NCBI GenBank assembly: GCA_026399435.1
Contig: JAPLQX010000040.1
Location: forward strand, 19,984 to 83,983
Origin: Rhodocyclales bacterium
GTDB taxonomy: Bacteria; Pseudomonadota; Gammaproteobacteria; Burkholderiales; Rhodocyclaceae
Reading direction: 5' to 3'
DNA length: 64,000 nt
The notes beneath the pieces are model-generated. The model searched no databases, had not been told where the DNA came from, and saw only the letters and a list, made by a program, of their open reading frames with translations. A program made the translations under genes and the position numbers. Below, piece after piece: positions 25,187-33,639 of the stretch; position 1 is the first letter of the stretch, and every line of letters starts with the position of its first letter.

Positions 25187-25444
25187 ATGAGCGAACTCAA
25201 GACAAGATTCGAAGCAGCGGTGGCCGCTTCCAAGCAACTGCCGGAGCGACCCTCGAACGACGAGCTGTTGCAGCTTTATGCCCTCTACAAGCAGGCCAGC
25301 GAAGGCGACGTGGAAGGCAAGCGGCCGGGTTTCACCGACATGGTGGGGCGCGCCAAGTACGACGCCTGGGCGGCGGTCAAGGGCACCGCAAGCGATGCCG
25401 CGATGACGCGCTATGTCGAACTGGTCGAATCGCTGAAGGGCTGA
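25187..25444 (+). CDS. Acyl-CoA-binding protein
   Basis: A small cytosolic carrier for long-chain acyl-CoA. The 85-residue product matches the ACBP fold: FEAAVAASKQLPERPSNDELLQLYALYKQAS, then GDVEGKRPG, then KYDAWAAVKGT, with the conserved Tyr, Lys and Trp that hold the CoA and acyl chain. It is divergent from the WS/DGAT gene. The shared 81-base gap holds a TATAAT (25132-25137) on this strand without a good -35 box. Bacterial ACBPs are scarce compared with eukaryotic ones; here it fits a local acyl-CoA supply for wax-ester synthesis. Confidence 0.9.
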   Translation: MSELKTRFEAAVAASKQLPERPSNDELLQLYALYKQASEGDVEGKRPGFTDMVGRAKYDAWAAVKGTASDAAMTRYVELVESLKG

Positions 25445-25483
25445 CTCAAGCGCCGCCTGGATTCATCGCGGCTCTTCCCGGAA

Positions 25484-25508
25484 CAGTCGGCGCCGGCGGT
25501 ACGGCGCC
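25484..25508 (-). repeat. Dispersed core repeat copy (minus orientation)
   Basis: Reading the minus strand gives GGCGCCGTACCGCCGGCGCCG then ACTG, a near match to the core in the other gene gaps. It starts 40 bases after the acyl-CoA-binding protein stop. This is the only copy oriented against its upstream gene. Confidence 0.65.
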
Positions 25509-25515
25509 TGATTCC

Positions 25516-25539
25516 AGCCAACCGTGATCACGGTTGGCT
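25516..25539. other. Perfect 24-base palindrome after the ACBP gene
   Basis: The half-site AGCCAACCGTGA is followed at once by its exact reverse complement. As RNA it would fold into a ten-base stem with a GATC loop. No T-tract follows, so it is either a factor-assisted terminator for the ACBP gene or a protein-binding site. The rest of the gap 25445-25888 holds the dispersed repeat on its left and the promoter/operator at 25778-25821. Confidence 0.55.
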
Positions 25540-25777
25540 TGTGAGCCCGACCGACGGAATCGCAGCGTCGCCGGACAGCCAGGATCCATTTCCGACCAAG
25601 CCCGTCGCTATCGGCTGACGCGTCAGCCACCGACCATTTCCCGCGTCGGCCAAGGACAGTTCCTTACCGGCTTGCCAAGCAGAACCGGGCATGGCTTGTC
25701 CGGCGTTGTACTCGCACCGTACGACATGCGAGTACAAGGCGTCCCTCCCATTCCATTCGCAATGTTGCGGTGCATGA

Positions 25778-25821
25778 TTGACGTGCGCCGTCGAATTGAA
25801 AATAATGCAATCGATTGCATT
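25778..25821 (+). promoter_or_regulatory. Promoter and LacI-type operator of the catabolic island
   Basis: TTGACG (25778-25783), a 17-base spacer and AATAAT (25801-25806) form a good sigma-70 pair. A perfect 18-base palindrome (25804-25821, half-site AATGCAATC, centre CG) overlaps the -10 and start site. Its form TGCAATCGATTGCA fits operators of LacI/PurR regulators, and a LacI-family gene lies in the same operon at 31046. Repression at the start site is therefore likely. Confidence 0.75.
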
Positions 25822-25888
25822 GCCGCGCGTCCGCGCCGGCTGATTGCTGCATATCCGAATTCTGCCGCGTCGCAAAGAGGAGATGGAC

Positions 25889-27193
25889 ATGAAGAAAATA
25901 ATCCGCCACGAGCCGAAGATCATCCTGCCGGACGACATCAATCCGCGCCATAACTGGGACCGGCCGATCCAGGCGCCGGGTCAGATGCAGGTGGATTTCG
26001 AGGAGCGCGTCAATTTCCAGCGCCTGCACAAGTATCGGCTGGCGAGGGTGCGCCAGGCCCTGGCGGCATCGGACCTGGGTGCGCTGCTGTGTTTCGACCA
26101 GCACAACATCCGCTACACCAGCAGCACGGTCATCGGCGAGTGGGCGCGCGACAAGCTGACCCGCTATTCCCTGCTCACCGGCAACGGCGAGCCCTACGTC
26201 TGGGACTTTGGCTCGGCTGCCAAGCACCACCGCCTGCACGCGCCCTGGTTGTGCGAGGACCACTGCAAGGCCGGGATGCTCGGTCTGCGCGGCGCGGTGC
26301 ATACCGACGCCGGGCTGTTCCGCGCGGCGGCGGAAGAAATCAAGGCCATCCTCGACGAGGAGGGAGTCGGCGACATGCCGGTCGGCGTCGATGTCATCGA
26401 ACCGCCGATGATGTTCGAGTTGCAGAAGGCCGGCATCGATGTCCGCGACGGTCAGCAGGTCATGCTCGACGCGCGCCAGATCAAGAGTACCGACGAGATC
26501 ACGCTGCTCAACATTGCGGCATCGATGGTCGATGGCGTCTATCAGGACATCTACGAAGCGCTCAAGCCCGGCATCCGCGAGAACCAGATCGTGGCGATGG
26601 CCAACAAGCGCCTCTACGAAATGGGCTCCGACTGCGTCGAGGCGATCAACTCCATTTCCGGCGAGCGCTGCTGCCCGCATCCGCACAACTTCACCGACCG
26701 CCTGATCCGCCCGGGCGACCAGGCCTTCTTCGACATCATCCATTCCTTCATGGGCTACCGCACGTGCTACTACCGCACCTTCAGCGTCGGTCGCGCGACA
26801 CCGCCGCAGGTGACGGCCTACAAGAAGGCGCGGGAATGGATGGACCGGGCGATCGAGCAGATCAGGCCGGGCGTCACCACCGACAAGATCGCACTGGCCT
26901 TCCCGACCGCCCAGGAGATCGGCTTCAACAGCGAGATGGAGGCTTTTGGCCTCAATTTCTGCCACGGCCTCGGCCTTGGCCTGCACGAGCGGCCGATCAT
27001 TTCCCGCCTGACCTCGCTTCAGGCGCCGATGGAGCTGACCCTGGGCATGGTCTTCGCGGTGGAGACCTATTGCCCGGCGACCGACGGCGTCTCGGCCGCG
27101 CGCATCGAGGAGGAGGTGGTGGTAACGCCGCGCGGTGCCCAGATCATCTCGCTGTTCCCGGCAGAAGAACTGCCGATCGCCAACCGCTACTGA
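25889..27193 (+). CDS. Divergent M24-fold (creatinase/aminopeptidase P-like) enzyme
   Basis: First gene of the catabolic island; probably a hydrolase or lyase acting on a small substrate rather than a peptide. The 434-residue protein has a creatinase-like N-terminal domain (LLCFDQHNIRYTSS, VWDFGSAAKHH) and a pita-bread C-terminal domain. Of the five metal ligands usual in M24, I see Asp282 (FFDII), His359 (CHGLGLG), Glu392 (FAVET) and Glu407 (RIEEE). The second Asp, expected in GYRSDxxRTF, is Cys293 in GYRTCYYRTF. Relatives such as creatinase and DddP show that the fold often serves non-peptidase reactions. ATG 25889 is best spaced from AGAGGAG. Confidence 0.8.
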   Translation: MKKIIRHEPKIILPDDINPRHNWDRPIQAPGQMQVDFEERVNFQRLHKYRLARVRQALAASDLGALLCFDQHNIRYTSSTVIGEWARDKLTRYSLLTGNGEPYVWDFGSAAKHHRLHAPWLCEDHCKAGMLGLRGAVHTDAGLFRAAAEEIKAILDEEGVGDMPVGVDVIEPPMMFELQKAGIDVRDGQQVMLDARQIKSTDEITLLNIAASMVDGVYQDIYEALKPGIRENQIVAMANKRLYEMGSDCVEAINSISGERCCPHPHNFTDRLIRPGDQAFFDIIHSFMGYRTCYYRTFSVGRATPPQVTAYKKAREWMDRAIEQIRPGVTTDKIALAFPTAQEIGFNSEMEAFGLNFCHGLGLGLHERPIISRLTSLQAPMELTLGMVFAVETYCPATDGVSAARIEEEVVVTPRGAQIISLFPAEELPIANRY

Positions 27194-27208
27194 CCGGAAA
27201 GCATATTC

Positions 27209-28153
27209 ATGACAAACGCAAAGGCAGGCAAGGCCAGGATCGGCTGGATCGGCATCGGCCGCATGGGTTACGAAATGGCCGGGCGCCTGGCCAGGGGCGG
27301 CTGCGACATCGTGGTGTGGAACCGCACCCGCGCCAAGGCGGAGCCGCTGGCCGCCTATGGCGCCCGCATTGCCGACAGTCTTGCCGACCTCGCCGGCTGC
27401 GACATCGTATTCACCATGGTGTCCACCTACGACGACGTGCATGAGGTTCTGCTCGGACCCGAAGGGTTGCTGGCCCAGGGCCGCGGCAAGGTGCCGCGCA
27501 TGGTGGTCGAGTGCTCGTCGATATCCCTCGAAGGCTCGGCGGAACTGCGTGCGGCCCTGGCCAAGGGCGGCACGCTGATGCTGGCGGCGCCGGTGTCCGG
27601 CAATGCCAAGGTGATCAAGGCCGGCAAACTGAGCTTCGTCACCTCGGGGCCGCGCGCCGTTCATGACGAATGCCTGGCGCTGCTGGAAATGATCGCCCCG
27701 GCGGGTGCCGCCTATGTCGGCGAAGGCGAACTGGCGCGCATCGCCAAGATCTGCCACAACGTTTTCCTTGGCGTGGTCACCCAGTCCCTCGCGGAGATCA
27801 CCGTGCTGGCGGAAAAGGCGGGCCTGCCGCGCCATGCCTTCCTCGGCTTCATGAACAGCAGCGTGATGGGATCCGTGTTCACCCGCTACAAGACGCCGGC
27901 CTTCGTGAATCTGGATTTCAAGGTGACGTTCACGCCCAAGCTGCTGCGCAAGGACATGGATCTGGGTCTGGATGCCGGCCGCCGCTTCGAGGTGCCGCTA
28001 CCGCTCGCGTCGATTACCCGCGACCAGATCCAGACCATGATCGGCAACGGCTACACCGAAGAGGATTTCTCCACGCTGCTGGTGATGCAGGCCAAGGCGT
28101 CGGGCCTGGAACTCAAATCGGAGAACGTGGCAGTCGGCGACGGCCTGGCCTGA
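27209..28153 (+). CDS. NAD(P)-dependent beta-hydroxyacid dehydrogenase (3-hydroxyisobutyrate dehydrogenase family)
   Basis: Oxidises a beta-hydroxyacid to the semialdehyde, or reduces the reverse. The 314-residue product has the Rossmann motif GIGRMG (15-20), the substrate-binding segment PVSGNAKVIKAGKLSFVTSG and the catalytic Lys in ARIAKICHN. The C-terminal LRKDMDLGLDAGRRFEVPLPL is typical. It follows the M24 gene by 15 bases. With the semialdehyde-type aldehyde dehydrogenase at 32130 it could form a hydroxyacid-to-acid route, though the substrate is unknown. Confidence 0.87.
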   Translation: MTNAKAGKARIGWIGIGRMGYEMAGRLARGGCDIVVWNRTRAKAEPLAAYGARIADSLADLAGCDIVFTMVSTYDDVHEVLLGPEGLLAQGRGKVPRMVVECSSISLEGSAELRAALAKGGTLMLAAPVSGNAKVIKAGKLSFVTSGPRAVHDECLALLEMIAPAGAAYVGEGELARIAKICHNVFLGVVTQSLAEITVLAEKAGLPRHAFLGFMNSSVMGSVFTRYKTPAFVNLDFKVTFTPKLLRKDMDLGLDAGRRFEVPLPLASITRDQIQTMIGNGYTEEDFSTLLVMQAKASGLELKSENVAVGDGLA

Positions 28154-28202
28154 GTCGACTTTCCTGGAAATACGAACGCAATGACAACGGAGGAGGCAAC
28201 AC

Positions 28203-29186
28203 ATGTCTAACTGGCTCAAACCCCTGCTGCTGGCGACTGTTCTGGTGGCATTTTCCGCGCAAGCCCAGCAGCCGATCGTCATCAAGTTTCCCCACGTCGT
28301 ATCCGAAAAGTCGCCGAAGGGTCAGGCGGCCCTGGTGTTCAAGAAGCGCGCCGAGGAGATCCTCAAGGACCGGGTCAGGGTCGAGGTCTATCCGAACTCC
28401 CAACTGATGGGAGATGACGAATCCCTCGAAGCCCTGGCGCTGGGCGACATCCAGATGATCGCCATTTCGCTTTCGAAGTTCGACCGATTGACCAAGAAGT
28501 TCCAGTTGTTCGACCTGCCCTTCCTGTTCAAGGACATGGCGGCGGTCGATCGCTTCCAGGCGTCCCCCGCCGGCAAGGCCCTGCTGACAGAGATGGAACC
28601 CAAGGGCTATCTGGGTCTCGCCTACTGGCATAACGGCCTCAAGCAGATGACCGCCAACAAGCCGCTGATCAAGCCCGAGGACGCGGCCGGCCTGAAGTTC
28701 CGCATCCAGGAATCGGACGTGCTGGAAACGCAGTTTCGCACCCTCAAGGCGAATCCGCAGAAGATGGCATTGGGCGAGGTGTATCAGGCCCTGATGAACG
28801 GCGTCATCGATGCCCAGGAAAACACCTGGTCCAATATCTACCGGCTGAAATTCTATGAAGCGCAGAAACATATCAGCGAGACCAACCATGGCGTGATCGA
28901 CTACCTGCTGACGGTAAATGCCCGCTGGTGGAAAGGCCTGCCGGCCGACATCCGCGCCGGTCTGGAGCAGGCGGTCAGGGAGGCGACGGCCCAGAACGAC
29001 GCCAATTCGGAGAAGTCCAATCTGGCCGACCGCGAACTGGTGGTCAAGAGCGGCAAGACCACGATCGCCAAATTGACGCCGGAGCAGCTCGCCGCGTGGC
29101 AGAAGGCCATGCAGCCGGTGTGGGTGCGTTACGAAAAGGAAATCGGGCCCGACCTGATCAAGGCGGCGCAGTCGGCCAACAAATAG
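28203..29186 (+). CDS. TRAP transporter periplasmic substrate-binding protein (DctP type)
   Basis: Captures an organic acid in the periplasm for the TRAP permease encoded next to it. The 327-residue product has a signal peptide (cleavage after AQA at about residue 22). It has the DctP features IKFPHVVSE, VEVYPNSQLMGDD, the carboxylate-binding Arg in GLKFRIQESDV and NGVIDAQENTW. The Shine-Dalgarno is GGAGGAGG. The conserved Arg indicates a carboxylate-bearing ligand; the rest of the pathway should degrade that compound. Confidence 0.93.
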   Translation: MSNWLKPLLLATVLVAFSAQAQQPIVIKFPHVVSEKSPKGQAALVFKKRAEEILKDRVRVEVYPNSQLMGDDESLEALALGDIQMIAISLSKFDRLTKKFQLFDLPFLFKDMAAVDRFQASPAGKALLTEMEPKGYLGLAYWHNGLKQMTANKPLIKPEDAAGLKFRIQESDVLETQFRTLKANPQKMALGEVYQALMNGVIDAQENTWSNIYRLKFYEAQKHISETNHGVIDYLLTVNARWWKGLPADIRAGLEQAVREATAQNDANSEKSNLADRELVVKSGKTTIAKLTPEQLAAWQKAMQPVWVRYEKEIGPDLIKAAQSANK

Positions 29187-29202
29187 GCCTCGCCGACGGC
29201 AT

Positions 29203-29754
29203 ATGCGCAAGTTGCTCGATCGCCTGGAAGAGGTGCTGATCGCCTTCTTCATGCTGGGCATGACCCTGCTGACATTTTCACAGGTGATCATGCGCTACGG
29301 CTTCAACTCGGGCTGGATGTGGTCGCTGGAGGCCACCACCATGATGTTCGGCTGGCTGCTGATGATCGGCATCTCCTACGGCATGCGCGAACACGCCCAT
29401 CTCAATGTCGATGCCTTCGTCAACCTCCTGCCGCGCCCGTGGCGGCGGCGGCTCAGCCTGCTGGCGATCGCCTGTTGTTTCGTCTACGCGGGGCTGATGA
29501 TCTGGGGCGCCTGGGGGCTGGAGCAACGTCTGTTCCGGCTGGGCACCGATGCCCGCGATCTGCCGGTGCGGCGCTGGATGCTGATGTCGATCCTGCCGAT
29601 CGGTTTCGCCTTGCTCTGCTACCGCCTGATCCAGGTGGCCGCCGAAATCGTGCGCGGCGAGCGCGACATGCTCGGCAGCGCCCATGGCGCGGTGCCGGAA
29701 ATGGAGCTTGCCGCACCCGATGCACCGGCGGCGGAAAAGAAGGCGCCGGCATGA
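29203..29754 (+). CDS. TRAP transporter small permease (DctQ type)
   Basis: The small membrane subunit of the TRAP transporter. The 183-residue protein has four predicted helices, with the family motif SLEATTMMFGWLLMIGISYGMREHAHLNVD in the middle, seen here as MFGWLLMIGISYGMREHAHL. It ends in a soluble tail rich in Ala, Pro and Glu. Its stop overlaps the ATG of the large permease by four bases. Confidence 0.92.
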   Translation: MRKLLDRLEEVLIAFFMLGMTLLTFSQVIMRYGFNSGWMWSLEATTMMFGWLLMIGISYGMREHAHLNVDAFVNLLPRPWRRRLSLLAIACCFVYAGLMIWGAWGLEQRLFRLGTDARDLPVRRWMLMSILPIGFALLCYRLIQVAAEIVRGERDMLGSAHGAVPEMELAAPDAPAAEKKAPA

Positions 29755-31043
29755 GCATTCTCTTCCTGTTCTCCGTCATGCTCCTGACCATGCTGATCGG
29801 CGTGCCGATCGCGATGTCGCTTGGCCTGACCAGCGTCCTGACCCTGCTGCTGTTCGGCCAGGAGTCGCTGGCGGCGCTGGCGCTGAAGTTCTTCCAGGCG
29901 ACCCAGAAGTACGAACTGCTGGCGGTGCCGTTCTTCATCCTGGCCGGTTCCTTCCTGACCACCGGCGGCGTCGCCCGGCGCATGATCGACTTTGCCAATG
30001 CCGCCGTCGGCCACTTCCGCGGCGGCCTCGGCCTGGCGGCGGTGTTCGCCTGCATGCTGTTCGCGGCAGTGTCCGGTTCGAGCCCTGCGACGGTGATCGC
30101 GGTGGGCTCGATTGCCATCGCCGGCATGGTGCGCAACGGCTATACGATGAAGTATTCGGCGGGCATTATCTGCAATGCCGGTACCCTGGGCATCCTGATC
30201 CCGCCGTCCATCGTCATGGTGGTTTATGCGTCGGCGACGGAGACATCGGTCGGGCGCCTGTTCATCGCCGGCGTGATTCCGGGCATCGTGCTTGGCCTGA
30301 TGCTGATGGTGGCGATCTACGTTTCGGCACGCATCCTGGACATTCCGCGCCTGCCATGGACCGGCTGGCGGCAACTATTCGTTTCCGGCGCGCGTGCCGT
30401 CTGGGGCCTGCTGCTGATCGTCATCGTCCTCGGCGGCATTTACCTCGGCGTGTTCACGCCGACGGAAGCGGCGGCGGTGAGCGCGGTCTATGCCTTCCTC
30501 GTCTCGGTGTTCGTCTATCGCGACCTGAAGTGGCAGGACACCGGCAAGGTGCTGGTCGACAGCGGCCGCATCACCATCATGCTGATGTTCATCATCAGCA
30601 ATGCCGGGCTGTTCGCCTATGTGCTGACCTCGCTGCAGATTCCGCAGGAAATAACCAATGCCATGATCGGCGCCAATATCACGCCGGTGATGTTCCTGCT
30701 TCTGATCAACGTCGCGCTGCTGATCGCCGGCAATTTCCTCGAACCCACATCCATCGTGCTGATCATGGCGCCGATCATTTTCCCGCTGTCGCAACGGCTG
30801 GGCATCGATCCGATTCACCTGGGCATCATCATGACCGTGAACATGGAGATCGGCCTGGTGCATCCGCCGGTGGGGCTCAATCTGTTCGTCACCGCGGGCG
30901 TCACCAAATTGCCGGTGTGGGAAGTGGTGAAGGCTGCGCTGCCCTGGCTGGGGGTGCTGCTGGTCTTCCTGGTGATCGTGACCTATGTTCCGGTGCTCTC
31001 GCTGTACCTGCCGGATCGGGTTTTTGGCCCGCTGAGTTCCTGA
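29751..31043 (+). CDS. TRAP transporter large permease (DctM type)
   Basis: The sodium-coupled transport subunit of the inner membrane. The 430-residue protein is hydrophobic throughout, with about 12 helices and the DctM motifs AAVSGSSPATVIAVGSI, GTLGILIPPSIVMVVY, FTPTEAAAVSAVYA and NMEIGLVHPPVGLNLFV. ATG 29751 overlaps the dctQ stop. Together with 28203 and 29203 it forms a complete P-Q-M set. Confidence 0.95.
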   Translation: MSILFLFSVMLLTMLIGVPIAMSLGLTSVLTLLLFGQESLAALALKFFQATQKYELLAVPFFILAGSFLTTGGVARRMIDFANAAVGHFRGGLGLAAVFACMLFAAVSGSSPATVIAVGSIAIAGMVRNGYTMKYSAGIICNAGTLGILIPPSIVMVVYASATETSVGRLFIAGVIPGIVLGLMLMVAIYVSARILDIPRLPWTGWRQLFVSGARAVWGLLLIVIVLGGIYLGVFTPTEAAAVSAVYAFLVSVFVYRDLKWQDTGKVLVDSGRITIMLMFIISNAGLFAYVLTSLQIPQEITNAMIGANITPVMFLLLINVALLIAGNFLEPTSIVLIMAPIIFPLSQRLGIDPIHLGIIMTVNMEIGLVHPPVGLNLFVTAGVTKLPVWEVVKAALPWLGVLLVFLVIVTYVPVLSLYLPDRVFGPLSS

Positions 31044-31045
31044 CC

Positions 31046-32086
31046 ATGAAGCGCAACCGGGCCGCCACGCTCAAGGATATCGCCGCCGCACTGGGCGTCC
31101 ATTCCTCCACCGTGTCGCGGGTGATGAATCCGGCGACCCGCGACATGGTCGGCGCGGACGTCGCCGCACGCGTGCTCGAAACGGCGGCGGCTCTGGGCTA
31201 TCGCCCGAACCGCATGGCGGCCAGCCTGCGCACGCGCCGCTCCCACACCATCGGCGTGGTCCTGCCCGACATCACCAATCCGGTATTTCCGCCGATACTG
31301 CTCGGCATCGAGCAGGTGCTGGCCGAGGCCGGTTATGTGGCGCTGGTGGCGAATGCCGGCAACGAACCGACCCACCAGCAATACGTCGTCGAGCAGATGC
31401 TGGCGCGGCAGGTGGATGGCCTGATTCTGGCGACGGTGACGCGGCGCGACCCGGTGGTGGAACGCTGCCTCGAACAGGGCGTGACCGTGGTGACGGTCAA
31501 TCGTACCGTTGGCACCGGCGGCACCGGCGGGACCGGCGCGGTGCCGGGGGTGGTCAGCGATGACAAGGCGGGCATGGAATTGACCGTGGCCCACCTGACG
31601 GGCCTTGGTCACCGCCACATTGCACATATCACCGGCCCGCAGAACGTTTCCACCGGCATGCTGCGCAAGAGCGGTTTCGTCAAGGCGATGCAGGCCCGCG
31701 GCCTCGAACCTGTCGTCGTCGCCGGCGCCGCCTACACCCGCGAGGCGGGCAAGACCGCTTGCCGCGAAATCCTGGACCGTTTTCCCGGGATAACCGCCGT
31801 CGCTGCCGGCAACGATCTGGTGGCGATGGGTTGCTACGACGCCCTGGCCGAAGCGGGCGTGCGCTGCCCCGGGGATATGTCCGTGGTCGGCCATAACGAC
31901 ATGCCGATGGTGGACATGTTCTCGCCGCCGCTGACCACCATCCGCATCCCCCATCACTGCATGGGAGCGCGGGCCGCCCGCCTGGTGCTCGATCACATCG
32001 ATGGTCGCCACGAGGGCTCGCCGCATGTGGTGCTCCAGCCGGAACTCATCGTGCGCTCATCGACGGCGCCGCCGCGGCGTGCATGA
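31046..32086 (+). CDS. LacI family transcriptional regulator
   Basis: Likely local repressor of the catabolic island. The 346-residue product has the N-terminal LacI helix-turn-helix (TLKDIAAALGVHSSTVSRVMN, residues 8-28), a hinge helix (MAASLRTRRS) and a periplasmic-binding-protein-like effector domain (IGVVLPDITNPVFPPILLGIE, then DGLILATV). A Gly-Thr repeat (GTGGTGGTGAV near residue 157) is encoded by short tandem GGCACC/GGGACC units. It starts two bases after the TRAP permease stop. Its likely operator is the palindrome at 25804-25821. Confidence 0.93.
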   Translation: MKRNRAATLKDIAAALGVHSSTVSRVMNPATRDMVGADVAARVLETAAALGYRPNRMAASLRTRRSHTIGVVLPDITNPVFPPILLGIEQVLAEAGYVALVANAGNEPTHQQYVVEQMLARQVDGLILATVTRRDPVVERCLEQGVTVVTVNRTVGTGGTGGTGAVPGVVSDDKAGMELTVAHLTGLGHRHIAHITGPQNVSTGMLRKSGFVKAMQARGLEPVVVAGAAYTREAGKTACREILDRFPGITAVAAGNDLVAMGCYDALAEAGVRCPGDMSVVGHNDMPMVDMFSPPLTTIRIPHHCMGARAARLVLDHIDGRHEGSPHVVLQPELIVRSSTAPPRRA

Positions 32087-32129
32087 GAGCGGCCCATTTT
32101 TCCAATTTCAACGAAGCTCGAGACTGACC

Positions 32130-33578
32130 ATGAACTACGAACTCTCTACGCTGCACAAGGATCTCTACATCGGCGGAAAGTGGCGACCGGCGGCCGACGG
32201 CGGGCGCTTCGACGTGCTCGATCCGGGGACGGAGGAAGTGCTCGGCGACGTTGCCGATGCCACGGTGGAGGATGCCCTCGATGCGGTGGCGGCAGCCCAT
32301 GCCGCCGGGCCGGCCTGGGCCGCGACGGCGCCGCGCGAGAGGGCCGAAATCCTGCGCCGTGCCTATGAACTGTTGATTCGCCACAAGGACGAATTCGCCC
32401 GGCTGATGACCCTGGAAAACGGCAAGGTGCTGGCCGAAGCCCGCGGCGAGGCGGTCTATGCCGCCGAGTTCCTGCGCTGGTTCGCCGAGGAAGCGGTGCG
32501 CATCGGCGGCGAGATATCGACCGCGCCGTCGGGCGCCAACCGCATCATGGTGTTGCGCCAGCCGATTGGCGTCGCCGTCTTCGTCACGCCCTGGAACTTC
32601 CCGGCGGCCATGGCCACGCGCAAGATCGGCCCGGCCCTGGCCGCGGGTTGCACGGTGGTGCTGAAACCGGCCAAGGAAACGCCGCTGACCGCGCTGGCCA
32701 TGGCGTCCCTGTTCGAGGAAGCGGGCGTGCCGCCCGGCGTGATCAACGTCGTTCCCACGCGCCGTTCCTCGGCAGCGGTGGCCGCCATGCTGCGCGATCC
32801 GCGCGTGCGCAAGCTGTCATTCACCGGCTCGACGGAGGTCGGCCGCGTGCTGCTGGCCCAGGCAGCGGAGAACGTGGTCAAGTGCTCGATGGAACTGGGA
32901 GGCAACGCACCCTTCATCGTTTTTGCCGACGCCGATCTGGATCAGGCCGTGGCGTCCGCGATGGTGGCGAAAATGCGCAACGGCGGCGAGTCCTGCACCG
33001 CCGCCAACCGTTTCTATGTGGAACGGCCGGTCGCTGCGGAATTCGGCCGCCGCTTCGCCGCGGCGATGGCCCAGGTGCGCATCGGCTACGGTCTCGACGA
33101 GGGCGCGCAACTCGGGCCGCTGGTCAACGCCGCGACGCGCAATAAGGTCGCCGAACTGGTGGCCGATGCGGTGCAGAACGGCGCCGAATTGCTCACCGGG
33201 GGCAAGGCGCGTCCCGGCCGGGGCTTCTACTACGAGCCGACGGTGTTGTCCGGCGTAGCCAAGGATGCGCGCATCCTGCGTGAGGAGATTTTCGGACCGG
33301 TGGCGCCCATCGCCGTGTTCGATAGCGAGGAGGAAGTCATCGCGCTGGCCAACGATACCGTGTTCGGCCTCGTCTCCTTCGTACACACCCGCGATCTTGC
33401 GCGCGCGATGCGCGTCGCCGAGCGCATCGAATCCGGCATGGTCGGCATCAATCGCGGCGTGGTGTCGGACCCTGCGGCGCCCTTTGGCGGCTGGAAGCAA
33501 AGCGGCGTGGGCCGCGAGGGAGCCCACGACGGCCTGCTCGAATACCTCGAATCGAAATACATCGCCGTGAGCTGGTAG
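32130..33578 (+). CDS. NAD(P)-dependent aldehyde dehydrogenase (succinate-semialdehyde dehydrogenase-like)
   Basis: Oxidises a short-chain semialdehyde or aldehyde to the acid. The 482-residue ALDH has FVTPWNFPAAM, KPAKETPLTAL, FTGSTEVGR, the general base Glu in MELGGNAP and the nucleophile Cys289 in GGESCTAANRF, where GabD-type enzymes usually have GQxC. ATG 32130 begins MNYELSTLHKDLYIGGKW, the normal start. It follows the regulator by 43 bases. The product of the hydroxyacid dehydrogenase at 27209 is a plausible substrate. Confidence 0.88.
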   Translation: MNYELSTLHKDLYIGGKWRPAADGGRFDVLDPGTEEVLGDVADATVEDALDAVAAAHAAGPAWAATAPRERAEILRRAYELLIRHKDEFARLMTLENGKVLAEARGEAVYAAEFLRWFAEEAVRIGGEISTAPSGANRIMVLRQPIGVAVFVTPWNFPAAMATRKIGPALAAGCTVVLKPAKETPLTALAMASLFEEAGVPPGVINVVPTRRSSAAVAAMLRDPRVRKLSFTGSTEVGRVLLAQAAENVVKCSMELGGNAPFIVFADADLDQAVASAMVAKMRNGGESCTAANRFYVERPVAAEFGRRFAAAMAQVRIGYGLDEGAQLGPLVNAATRNKVAELVADAVQNGAELLTGGKARPGRGFYYEPTVLSGVAKDARILREEIFGPVAPIAVFDSEEEVIALANDTVFGLVSFVHTRDLARAMRVAERIESGMVGINRGVVSDPAAPFGGWKQSGVGREGAHDGLLEYLESKYIAVSW

Positions 33579-33639
33579 CCCGGGCGAACTCGTCTGCAAG
33601 CATGAATCTGACACGGCCCAACATGAAAAAGGAATACCC

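Noticed and set aside
25534..25953. A 139-codon plus-strand frame in the gap upstream of the catabolic island
   Set aside because: It runs through the palindrome, the promoter and the operator and then out of frame into the M24 gene. There is no ribosome-binding site or motif.
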